From NCBI GenBank assembly GCA_021813175.1, contig JAKALJ010000007.1, positions 4,507 to 26,872 of the forward strand: a stretch of DNA of 22,366 bases, given 5' to 3'. Within the stretch, counting starts at the first letter, position 1; every line of letters begins with the position of its first letter. A program made the translations under genes and the position numbers. Under the pieces are notes generated by a model, which was not told the DNA's origin, made no database searches, and saw only the letters and a list, made by a program, of their open reading frames with translations. Of this stretch, positions 6,470-13,555 are shown piece by piece. Source of the stretch: a bacterium (lineage in GTDB: Bacteria > Patescibacteriota > Minisyncoccia > Phycocordibacterales > UBA9973).

Positions 6470-6500
6470 AACACTCACGCCGGCGTGAGTGTTTTCTTTA
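6470..6500 (+). terminator. Intrinsic terminator after the secreted protein gene
   Basis: AACACTCACGCC (6470-6481) is followed directly by its exact complement GGCGTGAGTGTT (6482-6493) and then TTCTTTATT. This is a GC-rich stem with a T-rich tail, 25 nt after the stop codon. Confidence 0.85.
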
Positions 6501-6536
6501 TTCATATTAAAGGGGGCGAAGCTGCCAATGTTTTGA

Positions 6537-6544
6537 TGTATAAT
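6537..6544 (+). promoter_or_regulatory. -10 promoter of murT-gatD
   Basis: TG-TATAAT (6537-6544) lies between the preceding terminator and the murT ATG at 6552, with only 7 nt after the box. Transcription would start at or one base from the start codon, so the mRNA is predicted leaderless. Confidence 0.6.
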
Positions 6545-6551
6545 AGGCCGT

Positions 6552-7946
6552 ATGAAGGAAGCGAATTCGGATAAGACAAGACATATCCTGGATAACCTAT
6601 TTTTATTTTTTTCCATTTTTCTGACCAAAATGGCATATATGGTTTCCCGTTTTTTCGGAGCGGGCCGCGGTTCTACTTGGCCGGGAGAAATTGCCTTGCG
6701 GTTGCGGAGAGATTTTGTGCGAAAGGTAGCGGAAAAAAATGCCAGTCTGCGAATAGTCCTTGTGGTCGGCACCAACGGCAAGACAACCTCGGCCAAACTA
6801 CTGGCGCATGTTTTGGATAAAAGCGGAGAGAGCGCCTTTTCCAACCACTCCGGAGCGAACCTTTTGAATGGAGTGGCTTCGTCCCTCATAAAACACTCGA
6901 ACTGGCTGGGACGGATAAGAAAGCGAGTGGCTATATTTGAAATAGATGAAAATGCTCTTTCCCAGGTGGCTCGGCAAATAAAACCCGAAGCCATCCTTGT
7001 CCTCAATCTTTTCCGGGACCAGTTGGACCGGTATGGGGAAATAGACGCTATTACTCTGCGCTGGAAAAAAGTTTTTTCAGAGCTTCCAGCCAGGAGCTCT
7101 CTTGTTCTAAACGGGCAAGATCCGGCTATTTTTTACTTGGGACAGGGAGCCAAGAATCTTTCGGTGCATTACTTCGGCCTGCCGGAAAAAGAGCTTCCCG
7201 GCAAAAGTGTGGCTTTAGAGGCGGATTCCGTTTTTTGCCCGAATTGTTCCGCCCGCCTCCATTTTTCCGCTTTGGCCTATTCGCACATCGGAATTTTTGA
7301 TTGTCCGAAGTGCGGGCTGGACAACAGCCGGGCAGTCGAAGATTTATCCCAAGGAATGGAAAATCCTTTGCGGGGATTATTCAACCGGTACAATTTAAGC
7401 GGGGCGATGCTCTTAGCCAAGACAGTTTTTGGCATTCCGCCCATAAAGTTTGCCAGATTCTTGCAGGATTTCGAGCCCTCTTTCGGCCGGCAGGAAAAAA
7501 TAAAGTATCAGGACAGAAATTTTGTCCTGCAATTATCCAAGAACCCAGTGGGATTCAACCGAGCTCTGGACTTGTTGGAAGATAGCGAGCAACCAGTAAG
7601 AAACGTGCTGGTGATTCTGAACGATAACATTCCGGACGGACGAGACGTATCTTGGATTTGGGACGTGGAATTTGAACGGCTAGTGGGGCGCGCAGGCCGG
7701 ATCTGGGTGTCCGGCCTGCGCGCCTACGACATGGCCATCCGCCTGAAATACGCAGTGCGCGAGACAGCCGGCAGAGAAAAATGGCAGAACATAACCGAAC
7801 AGAAAATAGCGGTACGGGAAAATATAGGCGCCGCTCTTTCGGAGATAATAAAAGCATCCGAGCCGGAGGAAACCATTCATGTTTTGCCGGTATATTCCGC
7901 TATGCTGCTTCTACGGAAAAAATTAAGCGGAAAAACTTTTAAGTAA
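6552..7946 (+). CDS. murT: Lipid II isoglutaminyl synthase, MurT subunit
   Basis: A 464-residue Mur-ligase-family protein. With GatD it amidates the alpha-carboxyl of D-Glu in the lipid II stem peptide, using ATP and glutamine-derived ammonia. The ATP-binding loop VVGTNGKTTSAKLL has GTNGKTT at 73-79. NLFRDQLDRYGE (152-163) is the usual central-domain motif. A MurT-type four-Cys zinc ribbon is present (Cys229, Cys232, Cys251, Cys254). The C-terminal DUF1727 region carries LNDNIPDGRDVSWIWD. gatD follows after 10 nt. A perfect 14-bp inverted repeat lies inside the gene (7687-7724). The pair is best known from Gram-positive bacteria and suggests a peptidoglycan wall with amidated stems. Confidence 0.93.
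   Translation: MKEANSDKTRHILDNLFLFFSIFLTKMAYMVSRFFGAGRGSTWPGEIALRLRRDFVRKVAEKNASLRIVLVVGTNGKTTSAKLLAHVLDKSGESAFSNHSGANLLNGVASSLIKHSNWLGRIRKRVAIFEIDENALSQVARQIKPEAILVLNLFRDQLDRYGEIDAITLRWKKVFSELPARSSLVLNGQDPAIFYLGQGAKNLSVHYFGLPEKELPGKSVALEADSVFCPNCSARLHFSALAYSHIGIFDCPKCGLDNSRAVEDLSQGMENPLRGLFNRYNLSGAMLLAKTVFGIPPIKFARFLQDFEPSFGRQEKIKYQDRNFVLQLSKNPVGFNRALDLLEDSEQPVRNVLVILNDNIPDGRDVSWIWDVEFERLVGRAGRIWVSGLRAYDMAIRLKYAVRETAGREKWQNITEQKIAVRENIGAALSEIIKASEPEETIHVLPVYSAMLLLRKKLSGKTFK
7687..7724. repeat. Perfect GC-rich inverted repeat inside murT
   Basis: GGCGCGCAGGCCGG (7687-7700) is exactly complementary to CCGGCCTGCGCGCC (7711-7724) around a 10-nt loop. It lies in the coding sequence for GRAGRIWVSGLRA. 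A 14-bp perfect stem of this GC content is stronger than coding constraints would usually produce. Confidence 0.85.
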
Positions 7947-7956
7947 TATAAGCGAA

Positions 7957-8808
7957 ATGGAAAAGAATACGAAAAAAAATAATAACGCATATTCCATACT
8001 AGAGAGGCATGGCTTTATAAAAAAACATCTGATTATCGGATGGCTGTACCCAGAATTGATGAGCACTTACGGTGACCAGGGGAACGTCCGTATTTTGCGG
8101 GACCGGGCGGAGGGCAGGGAAATTTCCGCGGAAGTGCGGATAATTTCTCTTGAAAGTCCCGCCAAAGATATTGCCGAGGCCGATTTGCTTTTTATGGGCG
8201 GGGCTCAAGACCAATACCAGAAAATAGTTTCAGAAGACCTGCGGGCAAAGAAAAATGAATTGGGGGAAGCGATAGAGCGGGGAGTGCCGGGTTTGTATGT
8301 GTGCGGAGCGTACCAGCTTTTGGGAAAACATTATGCTATCGGAGCCCATACTAAAATAGAGGGGCTTGGTATTTTTGATTGCCACACCGAAAATCCGGGC
8401 ACCGGCAAGCGAATGATTGGAAATATTGCCCTTCAGGCGGAAATCTCCGAATTGTCCGGCTACCCGATAATTGGTTTTGAAAATCACGGAGGAAAAACTT
8501 ATCTCGGCGCTTCTGCCCGTCCTTTCGGCCGAGTGCTAAAAGGATTCGGCAACAATGGGGAAGACAAAGCAGAAGGAATATTCTACAAAAATAACATCGG
8601 CACCTATCTGCACGGACCGATTCTTTCTAAAAATCCCGAACTGGCGGATTGGCTGATTGGCAAAGCGTATGAAGTAAAATACAAAGAAGCGCTGCCGCTT
8701 GTTCCTTTGGACGATTCCTTTGAAAACAAAGCCCGCGCCGTTCTCTTCAAACGCGCTAATCTTAAGAATGGAAGGCAAGGTGAATATGTACCTTTGAGCG
8801 GGTTATGA
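7957..8808 (+). CDS. gatD: Lipid II isoglutaminyl synthase, GatD glutaminase subunit
   Basis: A 283-residue class I glutamine amidotransferase of the CobB/CobQ-like GatD type, supplying ammonia to MurT. The N-terminal IIGWLYPELMSTYGDQGNV matches GatD. The nucleophile is Cys116 in GLYVCGAYQLLG, and the catalytic His219 lies in GTYLHGPILSKNP. LLFMGGAQDQYQ (77-88) is a conserved loop. It is slightly longer than typical GatD (~240 residues), with a ~20-residue N-terminal extension and a ~40-residue tail. It is cotranscribed with murT (10-nt gap). The last codons run into the 129-nt convergent intergenic region with the 8832-8891 palindrome. Confidence 0.92.
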   Translation: MEKNTKKNNNAYSILERHGFIKKHLIIGWLYPELMSTYGDQGNVRILRDRAEGREISAEVRIISLESPAKDIAEADLLFMGGAQDQYQKIVSEDLRAKKNELGEAIERGVPGLYVCGAYQLLGKHYAIGAHTKIEGLGIFDCHTENPGTGKRMIGNIALQAEISELSGYPIIGFENHGGKTYLGASARPFGRVLKGFGNNGEDKAEGIFYKNNIGTYLHGPILSKNPELADWLIGKAYEVKYKEALPLVPLDDSFENKARAVLFKRANLKNGRQGEYVPLSGL

Positions 8809-8831
8809 GGCCGAGCGGGCACGGTTCGAGT

Positions 8832-8891
8832 CCGCCATTCGCCTTCGCCATTCGCCAGCTGGCGAAGGCGAATGGCGAAGGCGAATGGCGG
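8832..8891. repeat. Hexamer-built long palindrome between convergent genes
   Basis: The centre TTCGCCAGCTGGCGAA (8851-8866) is a perfect 16-nt palindrome. The left arm 8832-8850 is repeated as an inverted copy on the right, displaced by one extra GGCGAA unit. The right half reads as GGCGAA and TGGCGAA units in tandem. Palindromes around CGCCAGCTGGCG occur widely in Parcubacteria (recalled, not checked). Its place between gatD and metK could let it end transcription from both sides, but no T-run accompanies it. Confidence 0.85.
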
Positions 8892-8910
8892 AAGCGGAGA
8901 CAGCGACCCC

Positions 8911-8934
8911 GGAAAAGAATATCCTGACCTGTCC
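8911..8934. repeat. Copy 1 of a 24-nt intergenic motif
   Basis: GGAAAAGAATATCC followed by TGACCTGTCC. A second copy with the same blocks stands at 13483-13506. Copy 1 begins 3 nt beyond the metK stop codon. Confidence 0.55.
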
Positions 8935-8937
8935 ATT

Positions 8938-9882
8938 CTAGCCACAGCTGTCCCACGGAAAATTCCGGCCGAAGTGACCACAAGAGGCAGTGTCGGCGAA
9001 TTTGATTTCGTCCAGATGCAGGAATTTGCGAATACCTTTGGGCGATAAATCATATCCTTTTATTTCCATTTCTTTGCCGTCCACTATAGCCACCGCCATT
9101 ACCGGCTCCGCTTTGCCGATGGCATAAGCGAGCTTGGTAAAAACTTCTTTTGCCCCGAATTTTTTTAGATAATCCACCGCTATTTTTCGGGCCATATACG
9201 CCCCGGAGCGATCCACTTTGGTATAATCTTTGCCCGAAAAAGACCCTCCGCCGATGGTGATTTCCGGCCCGTAATTGTCCACAATCAGCTTTCGGCCGGA
9301 AAGGCCCGTGTCCGAATCAAAACCGCCCTGATTCCAATCACCGGAAGGATTGATCAGATATTCTTCCGCGGGCAGAATGCTTTGCGCAAGAGCGAGCAAG
9401 TCGTCGTGTTTGGCATTTTGAAAACTGGCCACCACTGTTTTTACTTTCCCATTCTCCAAGGTTACCTGAGTCTTGCCATCGAACGGATATTTTTTATAAA
9501 TCTCCAAGCATAGTTTTCGGGCCATCTCGTACTCGAGCGGCATCATACTTTCGGTTTCACTCGTGGCGTAACCTTTCATAATCCCTTGGTCTCCGGCGCC
9601 CCCGTTGTCCACTCCTCGGGCAATTTCCGGACTTTGCACCGCGATGTTGGAGATCACCCGATATCCTTCCCCGGTGATTTTTTTCACTATCTTTTCTATA
9701 TCCGGCTTGGCCATACTGCGCGCCTCACCATTGATAGTCACCAAATTGTGTCCACCCATCACCTCTATGGCTGCCCGGCTTTCGGGATCCTCCGCCAGAT
9801 ACGCGTCCAAGATGCTATCCGCGATCAGGTCGCATGTTTTGTCAGGATGTTTTTTTGAAACAAATTCGGCAGTCTTTGTCAT
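8938..9882 (-). CDS. metK: S-adenosylmethionine synthetase (short form)
   Basis: A 314-residue cytosolic methionine adenosyltransferase that makes SAM from methionine and ATP. Family motifs include SKKHPDKTCDLIADSILD at the N-terminus (catalytic His), GAGDQGIMKGYAT, INPSGDWNQGGFDSDTGLSG, GGGSFSGKDYTKVDRSGAY, and GHFGR near the end. It is about 70 residues shorter than typical bacterial MetK (~380-390), with trimmed linkers. The ATG at 9882 begins right before the conserved TAEFVSKKHPDK; the upstream frame runs into the riboswitch terminator, so a longer start is excluded. Expression is controlled by the SAM riboswitch at 9932-10039. Confidence 0.95.
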   Translation of the reverse strand: MTKTAEFVSKKHPDKTCDLIADSILDAYLAEDPESRAAIEVMGGHNLVTINGEARSMAKPDIEKIVKKITGEGYRVISNIAVQSPEIARGVDNGGAGDQGIMKGYATSETESMMPLEYEMARKLCLEIYKKYPFDGKTQVTLENGKVKTVVASFQNAKHDDLLALAQSILPAEEYLINPSGDWNQGGFDSDTGLSGRKLIVDNYGPEITIGGGSFSGKDYTKVDRSGAYMARKIAVDYLKKFGAKEVFTKLAYAIGKAEPVMAVAIVDGKEMEIKGYDLSPKGIRKFLHLDEIKFADTASCGHFGRNFPWDSCG

Positions 9883-9900
9883 AATTTTTTTATTAAAAAT

Positions 9901-9922
9901 TAAAAACCCGCCATTGGGGCGG
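9901..9922 (-). terminator. Riboswitch-controlled intrinsic terminator before metK
   Basis: On the minus strand CCGCC-CCAAT-GGCGG (9922-9908) is followed by G and TTTTTAATTTTTAATA. It lies 9 nt after the aptamer and 18 nt before the metK ATG, so it is the expression platform. GGGG at 9943-9940 can pair with CCCC at 9919-9916 to form an antiterminator (inferred). Confidence 0.85.
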
Positions 9923-9931
9923 ACTAAAGAA

Positions 9932-10039
9932 TTATCTTTCCCCACTGGGTTGGATTTGGCACCTTTGCTTAAAATTTTTATTGAAGCAGGGTTGCCGGGC
10001 GAGTCCTCGAGCCAATTCTCTCGTCGCCGCTCTTGATAA
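9932..10039 (-). promoter_or_regulatory. SAM-I (S-box) riboswitch aptamer
   Basis: The minus-strand leader of metK matches the S-box core. It has P1 TTATC (10039-10035) with GATAA (9936-9932), then AAGAG, P2 GGCGA/TCGCC (10028-10024 and 10002-9998), P3 CGAG/CTCG, the invariant CGGCAACC (9997-9990), and P4 with TGCTT (9988-9984) pairing AAGCA (9970-9966). GGTGCCAAATCC, corresponding to the consensus GGTGCTAATTCC, and GAAAGATAA close the fold. SAM binding should stabilise P1 and release the downstream terminator, switching metK off. Placement before metK fits feedback by the product. Confidence 0.92.
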
Positions 10040-10057
10040 ATATTTAACTGTACTCCA

Positions 10058-10085
10058 ATTATATACCTTTCTTTTTGTTTCGCAA
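10058..10085 (-). promoter_or_regulatory. Promoter of metK inside the dedA 3' end
   Basis: On the minus strand TTGCGA (10085-10080) and TATAAT (10063-10058) are 16 nt apart. The -10 overlaps the dedA stop codon. Transcription would begin near 10051, about 12 nt before the riboswitch P1 stem. Confidence 0.55.
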
Positions 10086-10667
10086 ATAAGATACTGCTCC
10101 GGGCAATACGGAGAGAACGGCGATCAGGATGACTATGGGCAAAAGATACATGTCAATGTTCGGCACCGCCTCGCCCAGAAAATATCCGAGCATGGTCACG
10201 CTCACGCTCCAGAGAATTCCGCCCCATACGTTGTATTTGAAAAAAGTTCCATAATCCATTTTGCCCACCCCGGCCAGAACCGGCGCGAAAGTGCGCACCA
10301 CCGGCACAAAACGGGCCAAAAGAATGGTCTTTTTTCCGTATTTTTTAAAAAAGGCTTCCGCTTCTTCCACCCTTTTCTTTTTGAACCAAAAAGATTCTTC
10401 ATGTTTCCAGATTTTCGGCCCGTATTTTCGGCCCAGGAAATATCCGAACTGGTCGCCCAAGACAGCCCCCAGGGCTATCACTATTATCAATATCGGCAAG
10501 TTCAAATACCCGGCCGCAGCCAGGAGTCCGGCGCTAAAAAGTAAAGTATCTCCGGGCAGAAAAAAACCGATCAGGATGCCGGATTCGGCGAAAATAATAA
10601 AAAAGATGCCCGCGTATCCAACAGCTTTTATAATTCCGAACAGGTCCGGATGCAAAATAAAGTTCAT
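10059..10667 (-). CDS. DedA-family membrane protein
   Basis: A 202-residue multi-pass inner-membrane protein of the DedA (SNARE-associated/VTT) family. Visible signatures are FAESGILIGFFLPGD with the conserved acid, GAVLGDQFGYFLGRKYG, and ARFVPVVRTFAPVLAGVGKM, the arginine-proline motif of the family. DedA proteins include translocases that recycle undecaprenyl phosphate to the cytoplasmic face, which may be the role here. The start at 10667 is fixed by an ATGA overlap with the proA stop, so the gene is translationally coupled to the proline operon. An upstream in-frame start at 10700 would add 11 residues read inside proA and is less likely. Confidence 0.9.
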   Translation of the reverse strand: MNFILHPDLFGIIKAVGYAGIFFIIFAESGILIGFFLPGDTLLFSAGLLAAAGYLNLPILIIVIALGAVLGDQFGYFLGRKYGPKIWKHEESFWFKKKRVEEAEAFFKKYGKKTILLARFVPVVRTFAPVLAGVGKMDYGTFFKYNVWGGILWSVSVTMLGYFLGEAVPNIDMYLLPIVILIAVLSVLPGAVSYLRNKKKGI

Positions 10668-11920
10668 TTGCGTACCCCGTACTTGCCGGAAGCGAGCCAT
10701 TTATAAGTAGTCATTTCCCGCGGACCCATCGGCCCGCGAGCGTGCAATTTATCGGTGGAGTTGCCGATCTCCGAACCCAGGCCGAAGACCGCGCCGTCCG
10801 AAAAACGGGTGGAGGCGTTTACGTATACCACGGCCGCGTCCACTTCTCTTTGGAATCTTTCCGCGTTTTTTTTGTCTTCGGTCAAGATGGCTTCGGAGTG
10901 TTTGGAAGAATATCGGGCGATGTGCCGGAGCGCTTCTTCCAGGCCGGAAACGATTTTCATAGACATCTTCTGGCTCAGAAACTCCCGGCCGAAGTCCGCC
11001 GGCTTGGCCCGTCGAAGCAAATTTTTCGGATGGCAGTTCTTTAATATATTGAAAGATTTGCCGTCGCCAAAAATCTCCACTTCTTTTTTTGCCAAAAGCT
11101 TCGACACCATGGGCAGGAATTTCTCCGCGATCTTTTCATGCACTAAAGCAGTGTCCAAGGCGTTGCATACGCTCGGACGCTGTGTCTTCGCGTTAAAAAT
11201 TATTTTAGCGGACGGAGCGAGCTTGGCGGAAGCGTCCACATATGTATGGCATACCCCGGCTCCGGTTTCTATCACCGGCACGGTAGCGTTGTCTCGCACG
11301 AAATCTATCAGCCGGGCGCTCCCGCGGGGAATGGCCAGATCCACCAGTCCGCGGGCGGTGATTATCTCTTCGGCCGCCCCTTTAATTTTTGGGTCAATGA
11401 ATTGCACCGCTTCCGGGTCCGCCTTGGCCGCCCGCAGAGCCTCCCGGATGATTTTATGCAAAGCGATGTAGCTTTCTCTTCCATCCCGTCCGCCCTTCAA
11501 TACTGCGGCATTGCCGGAGATGAGGCAAATGGCGGAGACGTCCGTGGTAACATTCGGACGAGATTCGTAAATAATGCCGATTACTCCTATGGGCACTCGC
11601 TTTCGGCAGAGTTTCAAGCCGTGACGTTTCCGGCAATCAAAAGTTTCTCCGATGGGGTCGGGCATTTTGGCCAGACTTTCCACTTCCCGGGCCATTGTCT
11701 CTATGCGCTCTGGAGTGAGCAACAGGCGGTCGCGCATCGGGTCCTTTTCCGGAAATTTTTTCAAGTCTTTAGCATTTGCCGCCAAGATTGTTTTTTTGTT
11801 TTTGCGCAACCCTTTGGCCAGGTTCTTCAGAATCAGTTTTCTCTGTTTATGCGGCAAAAGCCCCAGCCTCAAGGACGCCTTCTTGGCACTCTTTAACTGT
11901 TTCTCAATCTTCTTATTCAT
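10664..11920 (-). CDS. proA: Gamma-glutamyl phosphate reductase
   Basis: A 418-residue NADPH-dependent enzyme of the aldehyde dehydrogenase superfamily, the second step of proline synthesis (glutamyl 5-phosphate to glutamate semialdehyde). Key segments are VPIGVIGIIYESRPNVTTDV, LKGGRDGRES, ETGAGVCHTYVD, and the catalytic Cys252 in TQRPSVCNALDTALVH. The C-terminal GPMGPREMTTYKW is the usual ProA ending. Length is normal. It overlaps proC upstream by 8 nt and dedA downstream by 4 nt, so it belongs to a proB-proC-proA-dedA operon. Confidence 0.96.
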   Translation of the reverse strand: MNKKIEKQLKSAKKASLRLGLLPHKQRKLILKNLAKGLRKNKKTILAANAKDLKKFPEKDPMRDRLLLTPERIETMAREVESLAKMPDPIGETFDCRKRHGLKLCRKRVPIGVIGIIYESRPNVTTDVSAICLISGNAAVLKGGRDGRESYIALHKIIREALRAAKADPEAVQFIDPKIKGAAEEIITARGLVDLAIPRGSARLIDFVRDNATVPVIETGAGVCHTYVDASAKLAPSAKIIFNAKTQRPSVCNALDTALVHEKIAEKFLPMVSKLLAKKEVEIFGDGKSFNILKNCHPKNLLRRAKPADFGREFLSQKMSMKIVSGLEEALRHIARYSSKHSEAILTEDKKNAERFQREVDAAVVYVNASTRFSDGAVFGLGSEIGNSTDKLHARGPMGPREMTTYKWLASGKYGVRK

Positions 11921-12638
11921 TTAGTTCTTTTGCCCGTTTGTAAGCCGCCCGCACTGCTTTTTCCGTCATTTTATCAAATTTTAGAACTTTTAAGGCCGCT
12001 TCAGTGGTGCCGCCTTTAGAAGCGACCCTCTTTATCAGCTCTGCGTATTCCGCGTTCTCGGCAAGGAGAGAAGAAGCGTGGAAAGTTTTTTGGACGAGCC
12101 TTCGGGCTTCTTCGGGGCTGAAGCCGAGTCCCTCAGCCGCTTTACTGAGCGTTTCCGCGAATCGGAAGAAATAGGCGGGACCCGAGCCGGACACGGCCGT
12201 GATTTTATTGATGTCGTCCTCTTTTTGTACCTCAAAGTTTTCCATAATCATGTCCAAAAATTTTTTCACTTTTTTCTTTTCTTCCGCGGACAGGCCGTAT
12301 GTGATCCAGCCGGCAATACCCGAACCTACCGAAAGCCCAAGGTTCGGCATCACCCGCGCTATCTTGTCATGTCCGGAGAGGGAAGAGATTTTTTTTATGG
12401 AAACTCCCGCCATGATGGAAACCAATATCGTCTTTTTTCCAAGTTTCAGCTTTTTGATTTCTGCCAGCGCTTCAGTCGAGTTTTGAGGTTTTACGGAAAG
12501 AATCGCGAAATCAGCCGCCTTAGCGCTGGCGATAGAATCGCCCTGGTCCGCCGGAGTAACCGCCGCTTTTCCTTCCAAAGCTTTCCCGATGGCTCGGCCC
12601 ATAGTTCCGTATCCGATGATGGTAACTCTTGGTTTCAT
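11913..12638 (-). CDS. proC: Pyrroline-5-carboxylate reductase
   Basis: A 241-residue enzyme for the last step of proline synthesis (P5C to proline with NAD(P)H). The N-terminal Rossmann motif is IIGYGTMGRAIG. SVKPQN, VMPNLGLSVGSGIAGW, and the catalytic-domain signature ITAVSGSGPAYFFRF with VASKGGTTEAAL are present. It is about 25 residues shorter than typical ProC (~270), mainly in the N-terminal domain. The start at 12638 overlaps the proB stop by 4 nt (ATGA), and the end overlaps proA by 8 nt. Confidence 0.95.
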   Translation of the reverse strand: MKPRVTIIGYGTMGRAIGKALEGKAAVTPADQGDSIASAKAADFAILSVKPQNSTEALAEIKKLKLGKKTILVSIMAGVSIKKISSLSGHDKIARVMPNLGLSVGSGIAGWITYGLSAEEKKKVKKFLDMIMENFEVQKEDDINKITAVSGSGPAYFFRFAETLSKAAEGLGFSPEEARRLVQKTFHASSLLAENAEYAELIKRVASKGGTTEAALKVLKFDKMTEKAVRAAYKRAKELNE

Positions 12639-13399
12639 TTTTTCTTTTTTTCCGCCTTAAAGACTGTGCCGGAAAAATTCTTTTTTCTAAGGATGGCGGA
12701 AAGAATACCTTTTTCCAAGCCGTTGCCCACATACGTTTCTATGCCGCGCTCCGTGGCGTATTTGGCCGCTTGCACCTTGGAAAGCATTCCGCCTATACCC
12801 ATATCAGATTTGCCGGAAACGCACAGTTTTTCTATCTTTGCGTCCACTTTTTCTACTTTTTTTATGAGTACCGCGTCCTTGCTATGGTCCGGATTTTCGG
12901 TATACAGGCCGTTTTGGTTAGTCAGGATTACCAGCTTGTCCGCGCGCACCCCCGCCGCCACCATGGCCGAGAGCATATCATTGTCTCCTACAGTCAGGTC
13001 TTCGGTCTTCACGAAATCGTTTTCGTTAATGATGGGCAGGATTTTGTGCGCAAGCATCGCTTCAATGTTTTCCACGAAATTTTTGAAACGCTCTCGGTCA
13101 GTGAAATCATCGGAGAGAATCAGCACTTGACCTACAGACACCCCATGTTTTTTCCCTTCGTTGATATAGCCGTGCATAAGGAGCGGCTGGCCCACCGCGG
13201 CCGCCACTTTCTTTTTGTGCGGATCGGAAAAGCGCAGATGCAGCATGCCTGTGCCGATGGCTCCGGAGCTGACCAGCACTACTTCGTGTCCGCTTCGCAT
13301 GGCCCGAGCTATCTCTTTCATCAAGAAGCTCGCCTTCTTTCGATCAAAACCGCGCCTGCCGGTCACCACCCTTGTGCCTACTTTTAGCACCATTCTCAT
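12635..13399 (-). CDS. proB: Glutamate 5-kinase, without PUA domain
   Basis: A 254-residue amino acid kinase for the first and committed step of proline synthesis, phosphorylating glutamate with ATP. Motifs are VLKVGTRVVT, VLVSSGAIGTGM, LPIINENDFVKTEDL, TVGDNDMLSAMVA and MGIGGMLSKVQAA. It ends after the kinase domain and lacks the C-terminal PUA domain found in the ~367-residue E. coli enzyme; such short forms are known. The ATG at 13399 is used; an ATG two codons later (13393) is equally possible. It is the first gene of the operon, behind a TATAAT box and a terminator that separates it from comF. Confidence 0.95.
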   Translation of the reverse strand: MRMVLKVGTRVVTGRRGFDRKKASFLMKEIARAMRSGHEVVLVSSGAIGTGMLHLRFSDPHKKKVAAAVGQPLLMHGYINEGKKHGVSVGQVLILSDDFTDRERFKNFVENIEAMLAHKILPIINENDFVKTEDLTVGDNDMLSAMVAAGVRADKLVILTNQNGLYTENPDHSKDAVLIKKVEKVDAKIEKLCVSGKSDMGIGGMLSKVQAAKYATERGIETYVGNGLEKGILSAILRKKNFSGTVFKAEKKKK

Positions 13400-13412
13400 A
13401 AGCGAATTCTAT

Positions 13413-13418
13413 ATTATA
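13413..13418 (-). promoter_or_regulatory. -10 box of the proBCA-dedA operon
   Basis: On the minus strand TATAAT (13418-13413) stands 13 nt before the ATG at 13399, giving a leader of only about 7 nt. The -35 would fall inside the terminator hairpin and is not recognisable. Confidence 0.5.
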
Positions 13419-13425
13419 TAAACCT

Positions 13426-13452
13426 AAAAAGGAAGCCCTTCTTCCTTTTTTT
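13426..13452. terminator. Bidirectional hairpin terminator between comF and proB
   Basis: AAAAAGGAAG (13426-13435) is exactly complementary to CTTCCTTTTT (13441-13450) around a CCCTT loop, followed by TT on the plus strand and T-rich sequence from the A-run on the minus strand. It should end comF transcription before proB. Confidence 0.7.
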
Positions 13453-13482
13453 AAATATGTGGTGTAATAAAAGGGAAACTCT

Positions 13483-13506
13483 GGAAAGAATATTTCCGAC
13501 CTGTCC
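13483..13506. repeat. Copy 2 of the 24-nt intergenic motif
   Basis: GGAAAGAATATTTCC followed by GACCTGTCC. The first block is a dyad (GGAAA/TTTCC) and the second contains GAC-CT-GTC. It shares its blocks with 8911-8934. It lies 49 nt beyond the comF stop codon. Confidence 0.55.
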
Positions 13507-13555
13507 CAAAGATTTCAAATATTAAACAGGACGAAAGGCTTTCTTTTTCCTGTGA

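Noticed and set aside
6089..7006. 305-codon minus-strand ORF
   Set aside because: Crosses the terminator and the antisense of two well-supported genes; composition is that of a shadow frame.
8822..8845. GGTTCGAGTCC resembles a tRNA T-arm
   Set aside because: Only 3 bp of T-stem pair, no matching acceptor at a suitable distance, no D-arm or anticodon arm, and the upstream sequence codes the end of GatD.
8832..8891. CRISPR-like repeat block
   Set aside because: Units are 6-7 nt, contiguous and palindromic, with no spacers and no cas genes.
12078..13130. 350-codon plus-strand ORF
   Set aside because: Antisense to proC and proB, both with full family motifs; no domain recognised.
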